This document shows positions 8,370 to 19,317 of a DNA stretch of 64,000 bases, in pieces. The stretch covers positions 124,001-188,000 of the forward strand of contig NZ_VIQT01000016.1 in assembly GCF_010206195.1 (NCBI RefSeq), written 5' to 3'. The stretch comes from Anaerotruncus colihominis (GTDB taxonomy: Bacteria; Bacillota; Clostridia; Oscillospirales; Ruminococcaceae). A program made the translations under genes and the position numbers. Below the pieces are notes generated by a model, which was not told the DNA's origin, did not search any database, and saw only the letters and a list, made by a program, of their open reading frames with translations. Numbering within the stretch: the stretch's first letter is position 1; each line of letters begins with the position of its first letter.

Positions 8370-9274
8370 TGGAGGAGCTTGGATTCACAAACAGTCCGGC
8401 AGCCGTGGACATGCCGTCCATTCAGTGGTTCCCGGGGCATATGGCAAAGACGCGCCGCCTGATGACGGACAGCCTGCGTCTCGTCGATATCCTGGTGGAG
8501 CTTGCGGACGCGCGTATCCCCGCCTCAAGCCGCAACCCGGAGATCGGGCGCCTGGCCGGCCAAAAGCCGCGCGTGCTGTTGCTCAATAAATGCGATTCGG
8601 CCGACGACGCCATGACGCGCCGCTGGCTCGATTACTACGCGGGCGCCGGATTGCCCGCGCTCGCGGCCGACTGCCGCAGCGGGCGCGGCCTGGGGGCGTT
8701 TTTGCCGCTTGTGCGCGAGACGCTCGCGCCGCAGCTTGCCAAACGCGCCGCAAAGGGCATGGCCGGTCAGCCGGTGCGTATGATGGTGGTCGGCGTGCCG
8801 AATGTGGGAAAATCGTCGCTGATCAACCGGATGGCGGGCTCCAGGCGCGCCAAGGTGGAGGACCGCCCCGGCGTGACGCGCGGGCGGCAATGGGTATCGC
8901 TCGGCAAGGGCGTCGAGCTGCTCGACATGCCCGGCGTGCTCTGGCCGAAATTTGAGGACCCGGCCGTCGGCGAACGCCTTGCGTTTACCGGGGCGGTCAA
9001 GGACGATATTGTCGATATTGAGCTGCTGGCGATGCGCCTGCTCGCGCTGCTGGCTGTGGATTATCCGGATCAGCTCGCACAGCGGTACCGTTTTGCGCCG
9101 AGCGAGGCGGACGGACTCGACGCGTACGGGCTTTTGCGCCTTGTCGGCAAAAAGCGCGGGATGCTCGCCGCGGGCGGGGAGGTCAACACGGAGCGCGCTG
9201 CGATCACAGTGCTCGATGAATTCCGCAGCGGGAAGCTCGGGAAATTCACACTGGAGGTGCCGCCGGGGAAATGA
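8369..9274 (+). CDS. rbgA: Ribosome biogenesis GTPase YlqF/RbgA
   Basis: 301 residues with circularly permuted GTPase motifs: G4 NKCD near residue 73 comes before G1 GVPNVGKSS near 140 and G3 DMPG near 185. This order is diagnostic of the YlqF/YawG family. RbgA acts in late 50S subunit assembly. The N-terminal [10 protein letters not shown] is the family signature. It is translationally coupled on both sides (TGATG at 8367; ATGA at 9271). Confidence 0.95.
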   Translation: MEELGFTNSPAAVDMPSIQWFPGHMAKTRRLMTDSLRLVDILVELADARIPASSRNPEIGRLAGQKPRVLLLNKCDSADDAMTRRWLDYYAGAGLPALAADCRSGRGLGAFLPLVRETLAPQLAKRAAKGMAGQPVRMMVVGVPNVGKSSLINRMAGSRRAKVEDRPGVTRGRQWVSLGKGVELLDMPGVLWPKFEDPAVGERLAFTGAVKDDIVDIELLAMRLLALLAVDYPDQLAQRYRFAPSEADGLDAYGLLRLVGKKRGMLAAGGEVNTERAAITVLDEFRSGKLGKFTLEVPPGK

Positions 9275-9873
9275 GTATGTACGAGTTTGAACAGGCCGCG
9301 CGCCTGGAGGGTTATACGTCTGTCTGCGGGGTCGACGAGGCCGGGCGCGGACCGCTCGCCGGGGATGTGTACGCCGCCGCGGTGATCCTGCCGCCGGGGC
9401 TTGAGCTTGCGGGCGTCAATGATTCAAAAAAGCTGTCTGAAAAGCGGCGCGAGGCGCTCTACGGCGTGATCACAGAGCAGGTGGCCGCATGGTGCGTCGC
9501 CTCGGCGAGCGTAGAGGAAATCGAACAGCTCAATATTTTGCAGGCGTCGCTGCTGGCGATGCGGCGCGCGGTCGAGGGGCTTGGCGTGCGCGCGGATTTC
9601 GCGCTCGTCGACGGCAACCGCGATCCGCATTTTGAAGGCGTGCCGTGTAAAACCATCGTCGGCGGCGACGGAAAAAGCGCGTCGGTTGCAGCGGCGTCGA
9701 TCCTGGCCAAGGTGACACGCGACCGCTATATGCAGCGGCTGGCCGTGCAGTATCCGCAGTACGGCTTTGAGCGCCACAAGGGCTACGGGACAAAGACGCA
9801 CCGCGAGGCGCTGCTAAAATACGGACCGTGCCCGGCGCACCGGAAACTGTTCCTGCGCAAGCTCGGATTGTGA
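9271..9873 (+). CDS. rnhB: Ribonuclease HII
   Basis: 200 residues. The signature [18 protein letters not shown] contains the first Asp-Glu pair of the active site, followed by LVDGN. The enzyme removes ribonucleotides from DNA and RNA-DNA hybrids. The ATG overlaps the rbgA stop (ATGA), and its own stop overlaps the next start (GTGA), so the three genes form one coupled operon. Confidence 0.96.
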   Translation: MSMYEFEQAARLEGYTSVCGVDEAGRGPLAGDVYAAAVILPPGLELAGVNDSKKLSEKRREALYGVITEQVAAWCVASASVEEIEQLNILQASLLAMRRAVEGLGVRADFALVDGNRDPHFEGVPCKTIVGGDGKSASVAAASILAKVTRDRYMQRLAVQYPQYGFERHKGYGTKTHREALLKYGPCPAHRKLFLRKLGL

Positions 9874-10268
9874 GTACGCGTACATATGGCGCGGCCGGGG
9901 AGGCTTTCGCGGCAAACGCGCTGGAGGCGGAGGGCTACCGCATCCTGGAACGCAACTGGCGCAGCGGACGCAGCGAGATCGATCTGATCGCGCAGCGCGG
10001 TGATACCATCGCATTTGTCGAGGTCAAAACGCGCGGCGAACATGCGCTGGCAGCGCCGGCGGCGTTTGTCACGAGAGCGCAGCGCCGGCGTATCGCGCTG
10101 GCCGCGGTGGAATATCTGCGGGCACGCGGCATATATAATACGGGGGCTGTGCAGCCGCGGTTCGATGTGTTTGAGATCGTGTCCGGCGGCCCGGACGGCG
10201 CGCGCGTGACGCGCTTTTCGCATCTTGTAAATGCATATGATACGGGGGATCTGGATGTATTTCTTTGA
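9870..10268 (+). CDS. YraN / UPF0102 family nuclease-like protein
   Basis: 132 residues with the restriction-endonuclease-like motif EIDLIAQRGDTIAFVEVKTR (catalytic pattern E..D..ExK). YraN proteins are found next to rnhB across bacteria and are thought to act in DNA repair or recombination; the activity is not well defined. The start is GTG 9870, overlapping the rnhB TGA. An in-frame extension upstream would lie inside rnhB. The next gene overlaps its 3' end by 14 bases. Confidence 0.88.
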   Translation: MSTRTYGAAGEAFAANALEAEGYRILERNWRSGRSEIDLIAQRGDTIAFVEVKTRGEHALAAPAAFVTRAQRRRIALAAVEYLRARGIYNTGAVQPRFDVFEIVSGGPDGARVTRFSHLVNAYDTGDLDVFL

Positions 10269-11208
10269 CCTGCACTGCGATACAATCACCCGCCTGAGCA
10301 CAGGCGAGCGCCTCGAACTAGGGGACCGTAGCCTGTGCCGCAACGGCGCGCACATCGACCTGGAGCGCATGGAGGGGCTTTCATGGTGCCAGTGCTTCGC
10401 GATTTTTATGCCGGATGGGCTGCGCGGGCGCGCCGCGATCGATTATTATGAGCAGAACCTTCGCTTTTTCCGCACGCAGCTTGCCGCGAACAAAGACCGT
10501 ATCGCCCAGATACGGACGGCCGGCGAAATCCTGGAGACGGTCGACAGTGGGAAATGTGCCGCGCTGCTCACCGTGGAGGGCGGATCTGTGCTCGCGGGGG
10601 ACTGCTCGCGGGCGGCGGAGCTGGCGGCGGACGGCGTGCGGATGCTGACGCTTACCTGGAACGGGGAAAACGAGCTTGGCAGCGGCGTGGATATGCCGGG
10701 CGGCCTGACGCCCAGAGGCGTCAAGGTGGTCGAGGCGTGCGAGGACGCGGGGATTATCGTCGATGTTTCGCATCTCAACGACCGCGGCTTTGGGCAGGCG
10801 GCGGATCTGGCGCGGCGGCCGTTTGTCGCGTCGCATTCGAATGCGCGCGCCGTCTGCAACCATCGCCGCAACCTGACGGATGAACAGTTTGCGCGCATCG
10901 TGGCGGCCAAAGGGCTGGTCGGGTTAAATTTCTGCACGCATTTTCTGTCGGAGGAGATTGCCGATCCCCCGTTTTCGTGCCTGGCGGCGCATATCGAGCA
11001 TTTTCTGTCGCTCGGCGGAGAGGAAACGCTCGCGCTCGGCTCCGATTACGACGGGACGGATGTACCGTCGTGGCTTGACCCGGCGCGCAAGGTGGAGGAT
11101 CTTTACCAGCTTGTGTGCGGGGCGTTCGGCCAGACGCTGGCCAACCGCCTCTTTTTTGAAAACGCGCTCGACTTTATGAAACGGTACGAACTTTCCGGGG
11201 AGGGATAG
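10255..11208 (+). CDS. Membrane-dipeptidase-type (M19, renal dipeptidase) zinc peptidase
   Basis: 317 residues. The M19 motifs are DLHCDTI at the N-terminus (zinc ligands His and Asp), TVEGG (bridging Glu) near residue 104, DVSHLN and SHSNARAVCNHRRN (His ligands), and GSDYDGT near the C-terminus. The family hydrolyses dipeptides with a D- or dehydro-residue at the C-terminal side. No signal peptide is seen, so it is probably cytoplasmic. ATG 10255 is chosen because the upstream frame lies within the YraN gene. Confidence 0.92.
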   Translation: MYFFDLHCDTITRLSTGERLELGDRSLCRNGAHIDLERMEGLSWCQCFAIFMPDGLRGRAAIDYYEQNLRFFRTQLAANKDRIAQIRTAGEILETVDSGKCAALLTVEGGSVLAGDCSRAAELAADGVRMLTLTWNGENELGSGVDMPGGLTPRGVKVVEACEDAGIIVDVSHLNDRGFGQAADLARRPFVASHSNARAVCNHRRNLTDEQFARIVAAKGLVGLNFCTHFLSEEIADPPFSCLAAHIEHFLSLGGEETLALGSDYDGTDVPSWLDPARKVEDLYQLVCGAFGQTLANRLFFENALDFMKRYELSGEG

Positions 11209-11211
11209 GCG

Positions 11212-11934
11212 GTGGCGCTGTATACAATCGGCGATCTGCACCTGTCGCTTTCCGGAGATCACGCGATGGATGTGTTCCCGGGATGGGAGGGGTATGTCGG
11301 CCGGATAGAAGAAAACTGGCGCGCGAAGATTTGCCAGGACGATACGGTTGTGCTGCCGGGTGACACGTCCTGGGGAATGTCGCTGGAGGGGGCGCTCGCC
11401 GACTTTATGTTTCTGGAATCTCTGCCCGGGAAAAAGATCCTTTTAAAGGGTAACCACGACTACTGGTGGACGACCAGGACAAAGATGGAGGCTTTTTTTT
11501 TGGCGCACGGATTAAAGTCTCTGCAAATCCTCAATAATAACTGCGTCGCTGCGGACGGCGTGGCTGTCTGCGGTTCGCGTGGATGGCTGTTTGAGACGGG
11601 CGAGCCGTTTGACGATAAGATCATCAGCCGCGAAGCGATCCGTCTGGAGCTTTCGATCGCTGAGGCGGAAAAGACAGGGCTGGAGCCGGTCGCCTTTTTG
11701 CATTACCCGCCTTTATACGGCGAAAACACGTCGCCGCAGATTCTCGATGTGCTCGCGCGCCACAGCGTGCGCCGCTGTTATTACGGCCATATCCATGCGG
11801 CCGGATGCCGGTGGGCTTTCGAGGGGGAGCGCGGAGGCATTTTCTTTTCGCTCGTCAGCAGCGATTACCGGCGTTTTGACCCGCTGCTGGTGGAACCAGG
11901 TAAAAAAACTGCGGATTTTTCGGGAAATTCATAA
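11212..11934 (+). CDS. Calcineurin-like metallophosphoesterase
   Basis: 240 residues. The dimetal motifs appear in order: GDLHLS, GDTSWG, GNHDYWW, HYPPLY and GHIHAAG. This is the YkuE/Icc-type phosphoesterase fold. The substrate is unknown. The start is GTG 11212 after GGGGAGGG, three bases past the dipeptidase stop. It is the last gene of the run that starts with lepB; the tig promoter follows immediately. Confidence 0.9.
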   Translation: MALYTIGDLHLSLSGDHAMDVFPGWEGYVGRIEENWRAKICQDDTVVLPGDTSWGMSLEGALADFMFLESLPGKKILLKGNHDYWWTTRTKMEAFFLAHGLKSLQILNNNCVAADGVAVCGSRGWLFETGEPFDDKIISREAIRLELSIAEAEKTGLEPVAFLHYPPLYGENTSPQILDVLARHSVRRCYYGHIHAAGCRWAFEGERGGIFFSLVSSDYRRFDPLLVEPGKKTADFSGNS

Positions 11935-11942
11935 TTTATCTA

Positions 11943-11971
11943 TTGGCATGGACGCGCCTGTTTGCTATAAT
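11943..11971 (+). promoter_or_regulatory. Promoter of tig
   Basis: TTGGCA at 11943-11948, a 17-base spacer, then a consensus TATAAT at 11966-11971. The transcript would have a GC-rich leader of ~180 bases with possible hairpins around 12050-12110. Confidence 0.7.
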
Positions 11972-12155
11972 TACAAGATAGTGGGCTTATAATATCCAGA
12001 AAGGCCCAACGGATGGCTGGCAGACACGCGGCAGCGGTCGAGGGGGACTGCGCGCGGACCGGCCGTAATTTCCGGGCGGGTCCGCTTTGGCGCCGTCCGG
12101 CCGTTCCTCCATGAAAAATGGCAGGAGCAGGAGAATTTTTCAGGAGGAAGTAGAA

Positions 12156-13550
12156 ATGTCAGTTACATCGATGAAAACAAACGACGACAAACGTGTGGAG
12201 CTTGAAATCAAGGTGGACGCCGAAACGTTTGAAAAGGCGGTCGACGCGGCTTTCAAGCGCAACAGCAAACGGATGAATGTTCCAGGCTTCCGCCGCGGCA
12301 AAGCGCCCCGCAGAATGATTGAGCGCCTGTATGGCGAGGGCGTATTTTATGAGGAAGCCGTCAATAATACGTATCCCGCCGCCTATGAGGACGCGGTAAA
12401 GGAAAAAGGCATTGAGCCGGTTGACCGCGCCGACATCGAGGTTATGGAGGTTGGGAAGGACGGCTACAGCTTCAAGGCGACCGTCACTGTCAAGCCGGAG
12501 GTATCGATTGAGGGCTACAAGGGTATCGAGGTTGAGAAGAAGATGGCGCAGGCGACCGACGCCGAGGTCGACGCCGAGCTTTCCCGTATGCAGGCGCAGA
12601 ACGGCCGTGTGATTGCTGTAGAGGATCGCGCCGCCCAAAATGGCGACACCGCAGTAATCGATTTTGAGGGTTTTGTCGACGGCGAGGCGTTCGAGGGCGG
12701 CAAGGGCGAGAAGTATCCGCTTGAGCTTGGTTCCAACAGCTTTATCGAGGGCTTCGAAGGTCAGGTAGTCGGCCACAATGTCGGCGATGAGTTTGAAGTA
12801 AACGTCACATTCCCGGAGAATTATCACGCGGAGGAATTGAAAGGCAAGCCCGCCGTGTTTAAATGCAAGCTGCACGAGCTGAAAACAAAGGATCTGCCGG
12901 CGTTGGACGACGAGTTCGCCAAGGATGTCAGCGAGTTCGACACGCTCGACGAGCTGAAAGCCGATCTGAAGAAAAAAGCCCAGGAGCGCCACGACAGCCG
13001 CAGCGAGACCGAGACGGAGAATAAGCTGATGGAGGCTGTCTGCGCCAAGATGACCGTTGACATCCCGCAGTGCATGTACGAGCGCCGCATCGACGAGATG
13101 GTGCGCGAGTTTGAATACCGTCTCCAGTCGCAGGGCCTGAATCTCCAGACATATTTGCAGTACGCAGGCATGGAGCTTGAATCGTTCCGCAAGACGTATG
13201 CGGCGCAGGCCGAGGCGCAGGTTAAGACGCGTCTGGCGCTTGAGAAGATCGCCGAGCTTGAGAAGCTGGCGGCGACCGAGGAGGAAATCAACGGCGAGCT
13301 GCTCAAGATCGCCGGCAATTATAATATGGATGTTGAACGTGTGCGCAAGGTCGTTTCGCCCGAGGACGTGGCCCACAACCTGGCGATGGGCAAGGCGCTT
13401 GATCTTGTGCGAGACAGCGCCGTGATCACCGAGGTCAAGGAGGAGGCGGCCCCTGCGGAGAAGCCGAAAAAGGCTTCCAAGCCGCGCGCCAGGAAAGCTA
13501 AGACCGAGGCCGCGCCGGCCGAGCAGGCGCCTGCTGAATCCGCCGAATAA
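12156..13550 (+). CDS. tig: Trigger factor (ribosome-associated chaperone and prolyl isomerase)
   Basis: 464 residues. The N-terminal ribosome-binding domain has the signature [16 protein letters not shown]. The central FKBP-type domain (about residues 150-245) has [20 protein letters not shown]. The helical C-terminal domain follows and ends with a Lys/Ala/Glu-rich tail. It binds nascent chains at the tunnel exit. ATG 12156 follows AGGAGG. It heads a tig-clpP-clpX-lon cluster, the usual Firmicute arrangement for folding and proteolysis. Confidence 0.97.
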   Translation: MSVTSMKTNDDKRVELEIKVDAETFEKAVDAAFKRNSKRMNVPGFRRGKAPRRMIERLYGEGVFYEEAVNNTYPAAYEDAVKEKGIEPVDRADIEVMEVGKDGYSFKATVTVKPEVSIEGYKGIEVEKKMAQATDAEVDAELSRMQAQNGRVIAVEDRAAQNGDTAVIDFEGFVDGEAFEGGKGEKYPLELGSNSFIEGFEGQVVGHNVGDEFEVNVTFPENYHAEELKGKPAVFKCKLHELKTKDLPALDDEFAKDVSEFDTLDELKADLKKKAQERHDSRSETETENKLMEAVCAKMTVDIPQCMYERRIDEMVREFEYRLQSQGLNLQTYLQYAGMELESFRKTYAAQAEAQVKTRLALEKIAELEKLAATEEEINGELLKIAGNYNMDVERVRKVVSPEDVAHNLAMGKALDLVRDSAVITEVKEEAAPAEKPKKASKPRARKAKTEAAPAEQAPAESAE

Positions 13551-13569
13551 TACGCGATCAGTCGGAGAG

Positions 13570-13599
13570 GGGTCCGCCGCGCGGCCGCGCGGCGGACCC
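13570..13599 (+). terminator. Strong GC hairpin after tig
   Basis: A perfect 13-bp stem (13570-13582 with 13587-13599) with loop GGCC. There is little T-run (TCCTC), so partial read-through to clpP is likely. Confidence 0.65.
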
Positions 13600-13710
13600 T
13601 CCTCATACATACCGGCGTGCACGCGCTGGTTTTATCATATACCGCAGGCTGGCAGGCCCGCGGCTCCGGGCGGGCGCCCGGATGAATTTGGCTATGGGAG
13701 GAATCAGCAT

Positions 13711-14295
13711 ATGAGTCTTGTACCAATGGTAGTGGAACAGACAAACCGAGGCGAGCGTTCCTATGACATTTTTTCGCGCTTGCTCAACGACCGCATCGTA
13801 ATGCTTTGCGACGAGGTCAACGATACAACGGCGAGCCTTGTCGTAGCGCAGCTTTTGTATCTGGAGGGGCAGGACCCTGATAAGGATATCAATCTGTATA
13901 TCAACAGCCCCGGCGGTTCCGTCACCGCGGGTATGGCGATTTACGACACAATGAATTTCGTCAAGTGTGATGTTTCCACCACTTGTATCGGCCTTGCGGC
14001 TTCGATGGGCGCGTTTCTGTTCGGAGCGGGCGCCAAGGGCAAGCGCATTGCCCTGCCGAACGCTGAGATCATGATCCATCAGCCGTCTGGCGGCGCGCGC
14101 GGCCAGGCCAGCGATATGAAGATCCATACCGACTGGATCATCCGCACGCGTGAAAAGCTCAACCGCATCATGGCTGAGCAGACCGGCCAGCCGCTTGAAG
14201 TGATCGAGCGCGATACGGAGCGCGACAACTTTATGACGGCGCAGCAGGCGATGGAGTACGGGCTTGTGGATAAGATCATTGCGCACAGGGAATAA
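13711..14295 (+). CDS. clpP: ATP-dependent Clp protease proteolytic subunit
   Basis: 194 residues, the normal ClpP length. The catalytic Ser is in AASMGAF, the His in MIHQPSGG, and the Asp in the RDTERDN region. It forms the tetradecameric peptidase chamber that works with ClpX, encoded just downstream. ATG 13711 follows GGGAGG. Confidence 0.98.
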   Translation: MSLVPMVVEQTNRGERSYDIFSRLLNDRIVMLCDEVNDTTASLVVAQLLYLEGQDPDKDINLYINSPGGSVTAGMAIYDTMNFVKCDVSTTCIGLAASMGAFLFGAGAKGKRIALPNAEIMIHQPSGGARGQASDMKIHTDWIIRTREKLNRIMAEQTGQPLEVIERDTERDNFMTAQQAMEYGLVDKIIAHRE

Positions 14296-14344
14296 GCTCT
14301 GCGTTTTAATGCGTCCGCGTGTTTATAAAGCGGCTGAAAGGGGA

Positions 14345-14398
14345 CTGCTGACAAATTAAGCAGCGCCGCTGTTTCGGCTGCTGCGGCTTTGTCAGCAG
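14345..14398 (+). promoter_or_regulatory. Long nested hairpin between clpP and clpX
   Basis: CTGCTGACAAA at 14345-14355 pairs with TTTGTCAGCAG at 14388-14398, and an inner GC-rich stem (about 14360-14384) nests inside. It has no T-run and could be an mRNA processing or attenuation element that sets the clpP:clpX ratio. Confidence 0.5.
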
Positions 14399-14473
14399 AA
14401 CCCAAAGGGCCGTAAGCAGGCGGGCGCTGTGAAAGATAATTGCAATGGGGATGATTGCCCCGGGAGGTTTTTC

Positions 14474-15784
14474 ATGGCAAAGAACGACGACCAGAGGGAA
14501 TTGCGCTGCTCATTCTGCGGCAAGATGCAAAACCAGGTTCAAAGGCTGATCGCCGGGCCGGGCGTATGCATCTGCAACGAATGCGTGGAGCTTTGCCAGA
14601 GCGTGCTGGACGACGACGCGCCGCCCGCACCGCGCGCTCGACAGAACCGGCAGGAGCAGCAGATCGCTGTGCTCAAGCCGCACGAGATCAAGGAAAAGCT
14701 GGACGAATATGTCATTGGGCAGGAGCGCGCTAAAATAGCTCTTTCTGTCGCGGTTTACAACCATTATAAGCGCATTTATTTCGGCGATGTCGGTGATGTG
14801 GAGCTGAGTAAGACGAACGTTCTGCTGCTCGGCCCGACTGGCGTTGGCAAAACGCTGCTTGCGCAGACGCTTGCGCGTATGCTCAACGTCCCGTTCGCCA
14901 TTGCCGACGCGACGACGCTGACCGAGGCGGGGTATGTCGGCGAGGATGTTGAAAACATTCTGCTGCGGCTGCTTCAGGCGGCTGATTATGATGTGGAGCG
15001 CGCACAGAAGGGCATCATTTATATCGACGAGATCGACAAGGTTTCACGCAAGAGCGAGAACCCGTCCATCACGCGCGACGTCTCCGGTGAGGGCGTGCAG
15101 CAGGCACTGCTCAAGATTTTGGAGGGCACGGTCGCTAATGTCCCGCCGCAGGGCGGACGCAAGCATCCGCAGCAGGAGTTTATTCAGATTGACACAAAGG
15201 ATATCCTGTTTATCTGCGGCGGTGCATTTGAGGGCATCGACAAGATCATTGAGCGCCGCACGGATAAAAGCTCGCTTGGCTTTTCATCGACACTTAAAAA
15301 CGTAAAGGCGCGCGACCGCCTTGTCCAACAGGTGATCCCGCAGGACCTTGTCAAATTCGGACTGATTCCCGAGCTTGTCGGACGCACGCCGGTGCTGACT
15401 GCGCTTGAGGCGCTCGACCGCGATGCGCTTGTGCGCATCCTCACAGAGCCGAAAAATTCGCTGGTGCGTCAGTATAAGCAGCTGTTCAGCCTCGACAATG
15501 TCGAATTGACATTTGAGGACGGCGCGCTTGAGACGATTGCCGACAAGGCGATCGAGCGCAAGACCGGGGCGCGCGGCCTGCGCGCGATCCTTGAGGAGAC
15601 GCTCGGCCCGCTGATGTATGACACGCCCTCGGAATATACGATCGCGTCCGTGAAGATCACAAAGGGCTGTGTCGAGGGGACGGAAAAGCCGTCGTTTGTC
15701 TATGATACAAACCGCCGCCCAACGCGTTTGCAAATCTCTACGGCGCGCCGTGTGCCCGCGCGCCGGCGTGAAACTGCGTCCTGA
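14474..15784 (+). CDS. clpX: ATP-dependent Clp protease ATP-binding subunit ClpX
   Basis: 436 residues. An N-terminal zinc-binding domain (CSFCGK, then [10 protein letters not shown]) precedes the AAA+ core with Walker [16 protein letters not shown] and Walker [10 protein letters not shown]. The ClpP-contacting IGF-type loop region is expected near residue 265 but was not checked. It unfolds tagged substrates and feeds them to ClpP. ATG 14474 is chosen for its GGGAGG site; an in-frame GTG at 14429 lacks one. Confidence 0.97.
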   Translation: MAKNDDQRELRCSFCGKMQNQVQRLIAGPGVCICNECVELCQSVLDDDAPPAPRARQNRQEQQIAVLKPHEIKEKLDEYVIGQERAKIALSVAVYNHYKRIYFGDVGDVELSKTNVLLLGPTGVGKTLLAQTLARMLNVPFAIADATTLTEAGYVGEDVENILLRLLQAADYDVERAQKGIIYIDEIDKVSRKSENPSITRDVSGEGVQQALLKILEGTVANVPPQGGRKHPQQEFIQIDTKDILFICGGAFEGIDKIIERRTDKSSLGFSSTLKNVKARDRLVQQVIPQDLVKFGLIPELVGRTPVLTALEALDRDALVRILTEPKNSLVRQYKQLFSLDNVELTFEDGALETIADKAIERKTGARGLRAILEETLGPLMYDTPSEYTIASVKITKGCVEGTEKPSFVYDTNRRPTRLQISTARRVPARRRETAS

Positions 15785-15803
15785 CCGAAAAACAGCAATC
15801 CTG

Positions 15804-15838
15804 GCGCCCACCGGCGATGCCTGGTGGGCGCTGTTTTT
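15804..15838 (+). terminator. Terminator of clpX
   Basis: GCGCCCACC at 15804-15812 pairs with GGTGGGCGC at 15823-15831 and is followed by TGTTTTTAT. Confidence 0.85.
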
Positions 15839-15898
15839 ATAACAATTCAATTTTGAAAAGCTGCTTTGGACGTGGCGGTATTTCCCACGCGGCCGCCG

Positions 15899-15927
15899 TT
15901 TACAAACGTGGACGTTTATGGTATCAT
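15899..15927 (+). promoter_or_regulatory. Promoter of lon
   Basis: TTTACA at 15899-15904, a 17-base spacer, then TATCAT at 15922-15927. The remaining ~220 bases before lon are a GC-rich leader in which I see no gene. Confidence 0.5.
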
Positions 15928-16150
15928 ATGCGCAGGGCAAACGGCGAAGCCGTTTGCAGCCGCCGTCCGGCGGCAACCGCCGCAAAGCGTCGAACTAGGT
16001 TGCCGGGAGGATACCATGCTGTGCGCGGACATAGCGTCATTGCTTCTTCGGACGGAAAAGCGGATTATGTCCGCGTTTGGCCCTGACCATAGATGTAAAG
16101 CGGCCGCGTGTTGCTTTACTTTTTTGTATACCCAGGAATGGAGGCGCGAA

Positions 16151-18598
16151 ATGAGCGAATCGATCGTTAAAAAATCAGGAATACAGGAGCCGCCAGAGCC
16201 GATGCGGATGCCTATCCTTGTGCTGCGCGGCCTTGTGCTGTTTCCTCAGATGGTGCTGCACTTCGATGTCGGACGCGAAAAGTCGCTGCTGGCGCTCAAC
16301 AAGGTGATGGGCGGCGACCGCAGAATTTTTCTTGTGGCGCAGAAGGATATTCGTGACGACGAGCCGAAAGCGCAGAATCTTTATAAAATCGGCGTCGTGG
16401 CGCAGGTGAAGCAAATTATAAAATCTCAGGGTGGCACATGGCGCGTGCTTGTGGAGGGGCTGTATCGCGCCAAGCTGCTGGAGGTGCTTGGCGAGGAGCC
16501 GTACTTTGAGGGGCAGGTCGTCGAATTCCCGCTGCGGATCACGCGCAGCGTCAAATCGGCGATGTGCAATGCGCTGATGCGGACCGTTAAGGAGCTGTTT
16601 GAGGAGTACTGTTATCTGACGCCGCGTATGCCAAAAGAGCTGGTGGTCAACGCCCTGATCAGCGAGGACCCCGTTCACCTGGCGGAATACATAGCCGGCA
16701 ACATGCAGATGGAGGTTGCGGATAAGCAGGCCATTCTGTCGCAAAGCGAGCCGCTCAAACGATTGGAAATTTTGGCGCACCTTCTGGAGGAAGAAAATGA
16801 TATCCTCTCGCTGGAAGCCGATATCCAGGAGAAGGTCAAGGGACAGGTCGATAAAAACCAGCGCGAATATTATCTGCGCGAGCAGCTCAAGGTCATCAGC
16901 AATGAGCTTGGCGAGGACGACGAACAGGATGAGGCGGCCGATTATTATGAGCGCATTGAAAAGCTCAATCTTGACGGGCAGACGGCCGAGAAGTTGCGCA
17001 AGGAGGTCGACCGTCTCACAAAGCTGCCGGGCAATTCAAATGAAGCCGGCGTGATCCGCGGTTATCTCGATACGGTGCTTGAATTGCCGTGGGACAAATG
17101 CACGCAGGATAAGATCGACATCAAAAAGGCGGGGGCGCTGTTGAACCGCGAGCACTACGGGCTACAGAAGGTCAAGGAGCGGATCCTTGAGCTTTTGGCC
17201 GTGCGCAAGCTCGCGCCGGATATCAAGGGGCAGATCATCTGTCTTGTGGGACCGCCGGGCGTCGGCAAAACATCGATTGCGCGTTCGATCGCCAAATCCA
17301 TGGGCCGCAAGTACACGCGTATTTCGCTTGGCGGCGTGCGTGATGAGAGCGATATCCGCGGCCACCGTAAGACGTACATCGGCGCGATGCCTGGACGGAT
17401 CATGAATGCGATGAAGCTCGCCGGCAGCCGCAATCCGCTGATGCTGCTCGACGAGGTCGACAAGCTCGGAAACGATTATCGCGGTGACCCGTCCGCGGCG
17501 CTTCTGGAGGTGCTTGACTCGGAGCAGAACCATGCGTTCCGCGACCATTTTATCGAGGTACCCTTCGATCTCTCCGACGTGCTGTTCATCGCGACGGCAA
17601 ACACGCTCGATACCATCCCGCGGCCGCTGCTTGACCGCATGGAGGTCATCGAGCTGACCAGCTATACGCGCGAGGAAAAGTTTCAGATTGCAAAGAAGCA
17701 TCTTTATCCCAAGCAACTCAAGCGCCACGGCCTGACAGCCGCCAAAGCGAAGCTGGCTGACGACGCGCTTTATGCGCTGATCGACAACTATACGCGTGAG
17801 GCGGGCGTGCGCCGGCTTGAAAGGGAGATTGCTTCTTTGCTGCGCAAGGCGGCAAAACGGATCGTTTCGGGCGAGGAAAAGAAGGTCGTTGTCGACAACG
17901 ACAACATCGTTTCGCTCCTCGGGCCGCGCAAATTCCGTCCCGAACTGATTTCGCCGCATGACGAAATCGGTCTGGTCAACGGGCTGGCCTGGACCTCGGT
18001 CGGTGGAGAGCTGCTCCAAGTGGAAATCGCCGTTATGGACGGCACAGGCAAACTGGAGCTGACAGGATCGCTCGGCGATGTGATGAAGGAATCAGCGCGC
18101 GCTGCCGTCAGCTTTATCCGCACGCGTTGGGAGGAGTACGGCGTCGACCATGATTTCTATAAAACGAAGGATTTGCATATCCATGTTCCGGAGGGGGCTG
18201 TTCCCAAAGATGGACCGTCGGCCGGCGTAACCATCTGCACGGCGCTTGTTTCGGCGCTTTCGGGTACGCCTGTGTGCCGCGACGTGGCGATGACGGGTGA
18301 AATTACGCTGCGCGGCCGCGTGTTGCCGATAGGCGGCCTGCGTGAAAAGGCGATGGCCGCCTATCGCGCGGGCGTGCGCACGGTTGTGATTCCGGCGGAG
18401 AACGAACCGGACCTGGCGGACATCGATCCTGTTGTGCGCGGTGCCGTCCGTTTCGTGACAGCGGAACGCATTGACACAGTACTCGACGCCGCGCTCGTGG
18501 ACAGGCCGCAGAAACAGGCTCCCCAGCCACTTTCGGCGCTGCCGGCCGCCGCGCCGGAGCAGCCGCTTGGAAAGGCGAATTCACCGATCCCGCAATAG
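16151..18598 (+). CDS. lon: ATP-dependent protease Lon
   Basis: 815 residues. The N-terminal LON substrate-binding domain begins at [17 protein letters not shown]. The AAA+ module has [19 protein letters not shown]. The protease domain holds the catalytic Ser in [10 protein letters not shown] and Lys in [17 protein letters not shown]. It degrades misfolded and some regulatory proteins. ATG 16151 follows GGAGG; the frame is open 95 codons upstream, but that stretch is the promoter/leader and lacks Lon homology. ysxC follows closely, as is common. Confidence 0.97.
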   Translation: MSESIVKKSGIQEPPEPMRMPILVLRGLVLFPQMVLHFDVGREKSLLALNKVMGGDRRIFLVAQKDIRDDEPKAQNLYKIGVVAQVKQIIKSQGGTWRVLVEGLYRAKLLEVLGEEPYFEGQVVEFPLRITRSVKSAMCNALMRTVKELFEEYCYLTPRMPKELVVNALISEDPVHLAEYIAGNMQMEVADKQAILSQSEPLKRLEILAHLLEEENDILSLEADIQEKVKGQVDKNQREYYLREQLKVISNELGEDDEQDEAADYYERIEKLNLDGQTAEKLRKEVDRLTKLPGNSNEAGVIRGYLDTVLELPWDKCTQDKIDIKKAGALLNREHYGLQKVKERILELLAVRKLAPDIKGQIICLVGPPGVGKTSIARSIAKSMGRKYTRISLGGVRDESDIRGHRKTYIGAMPGRIMNAMKLAGSRNPLMLLDEVDKLGNDYRGDPSAALLEVLDSEQNHAFRDHFIEVPFDLSDVLFIATANTLDTIPRPLLDRMEVIELTSYTREEKFQIAKKHLYPKQLKRHGLTAAKAKLADDALYALIDNYTREAGVRRLEREIASLLRKAAKRIVSGEEKKVVVDNDNIVSLLGPRKFRPELISPHDEIGLVNGLAWTSVGGELLQVEIAVMDGTGKLELTGSLGDVMKESARAAVSFIRTRWEEYGVDHDFYKTKDLHIHVPEGAVPKDGPSAGVTICTALVSALSGTPVCRDVAMTGEITLRGRVLPIGGLREKAMAAYRAGVRTVVIPAENEPDLADIDPVVRGAVRFVTAERIDTVLDAALVDRPQKQAPQPLSALPAAAPEQPLGKANSPIPQ

Positions 18599-18619
18599 GG
18601 TATATTGGAAAGGGACGAC

Positions 18620-19228
18620 ATGAATTATCACAATGTAAAATTTGAAACGAGCTTTGGGACGGCGGCGCAGCTGCCGCCATCCGAGCTGCCGGAAATTGCG
18701 TTCGCAGGCCGCTCGAATGTTGGGAAAAGCTCGATGATCAACAAGCTGTTTAACCGTAAACAGCTCGCGCGCGTTTCGGCTGTGCCCGGCAAAACGGCGA
18801 CGATCAACTTTTTCCGCGCCGACGGGCTGCGCTTTGCCGATCTGCCGGGCTATGGCTACGCAAAGGTTTCCAAGGGTGAAAAGCGCCGCTGGAGCGAACT
18901 GATCGGCGGGTACTTTGAGCAGGACCGCGATCTGAGGCTTGTGTTTCAGCTCATCGACATGCGCCACGCTCCGACGGCCGACGATCTGACGATGATCAAC
19001 TACATGATCGACCGTGAGATTCCGTTTGTCGTTGTGCTGACAAAGGCCGATAAACTCTCCAAAACGCAGCGTGCGGCCCGCCTGGCCGCGCTTGAGACGG
19101 AATTGCCGTGCGCGGACCAGATCATAACGATCCCCTTTTCTTCCGAAACAGGCGAAGGGGTCGACGCTGTCAAGGATGTGGTCGCTCAAATTGAGCATGA
19201 CGGTATGGAGCAGCCGCCGGCCGAATAA
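18620..19228 (+). CDS. ysxC: Ribosome biogenesis GTP-binding protein YsxC/YihA (EngB)
   Basis: 202 residues. The G1 motif is AGRSNVGKSSMIN, G3 is DLPGYGYAKVS (the EngB hallmark), and G4 is TKADK. It is needed for 50S assembly. ATG 18620 follows GGAAAGGG; it lies 21 bases after lon. The stop codon directly abuts a repeat sequence (19229 onward). Confidence 0.95.
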   Translation: MNYHNVKFETSFGTAAQLPPSELPEIAFAGRSNVGKSSMINKLFNRKQLARVSAVPGKTATINFFRADGLRFADLPGYGYAKVSKGEKRRWSELIGGYFEQDRDLRLVFQLIDMRHAPTADDLTMINYMIDREIPFVVVLTKADKLSKTQRAARLAALETELPCADQIITIPFSSETGEGVDAVKDVVAQIEHDGMEQPPAE

Positions 19229-19293
19229 GGGGCTGTTTTAGGGCTCGTTTGAAAATAGAAAAATCCGGAAATTTTGATTTTTCAAACAGCCCC
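19229..19293. repeat. Repeat family A, short internally deleted copy; possible terminator
   Basis: The 26 bases ending at 19294 (through TTTTTCAAACAGCCCC) are the exact reverse complement of the left end of the 41.6 kb copy. The 19241-19258 end (GGGCTCGTTTGAAAATAG) matches the other terminus. The two ends are joined with almost no interior. AGGGGCTGTTT and AAACAGCCCCT also form an inverted repeat that could act as a ysxC terminator. Confidence 0.7.
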
Positions 19294-19317
19294 TAATCTG
19301 ACAAGGGGTGTATGACA

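Noticed and set aside
12159-13622. A 487-codon - strand frame opposite tig
   Set aside because: It mirrors the codon structure of the trigger factor gene and has no motif of its own.
15866-16150. A 95-codon in-frame N-terminal extension of lon
   Set aside because: The stretch contains the promoter and leader and has no Lon similarity. ATG 16151 has a strong ribosome site.
19229-19317. Possible lysine riboswitch upstream of lysA
   Set aside because: The gap is only ~90 bases and is explained by repeat A; riboswitch landmarks are missing.
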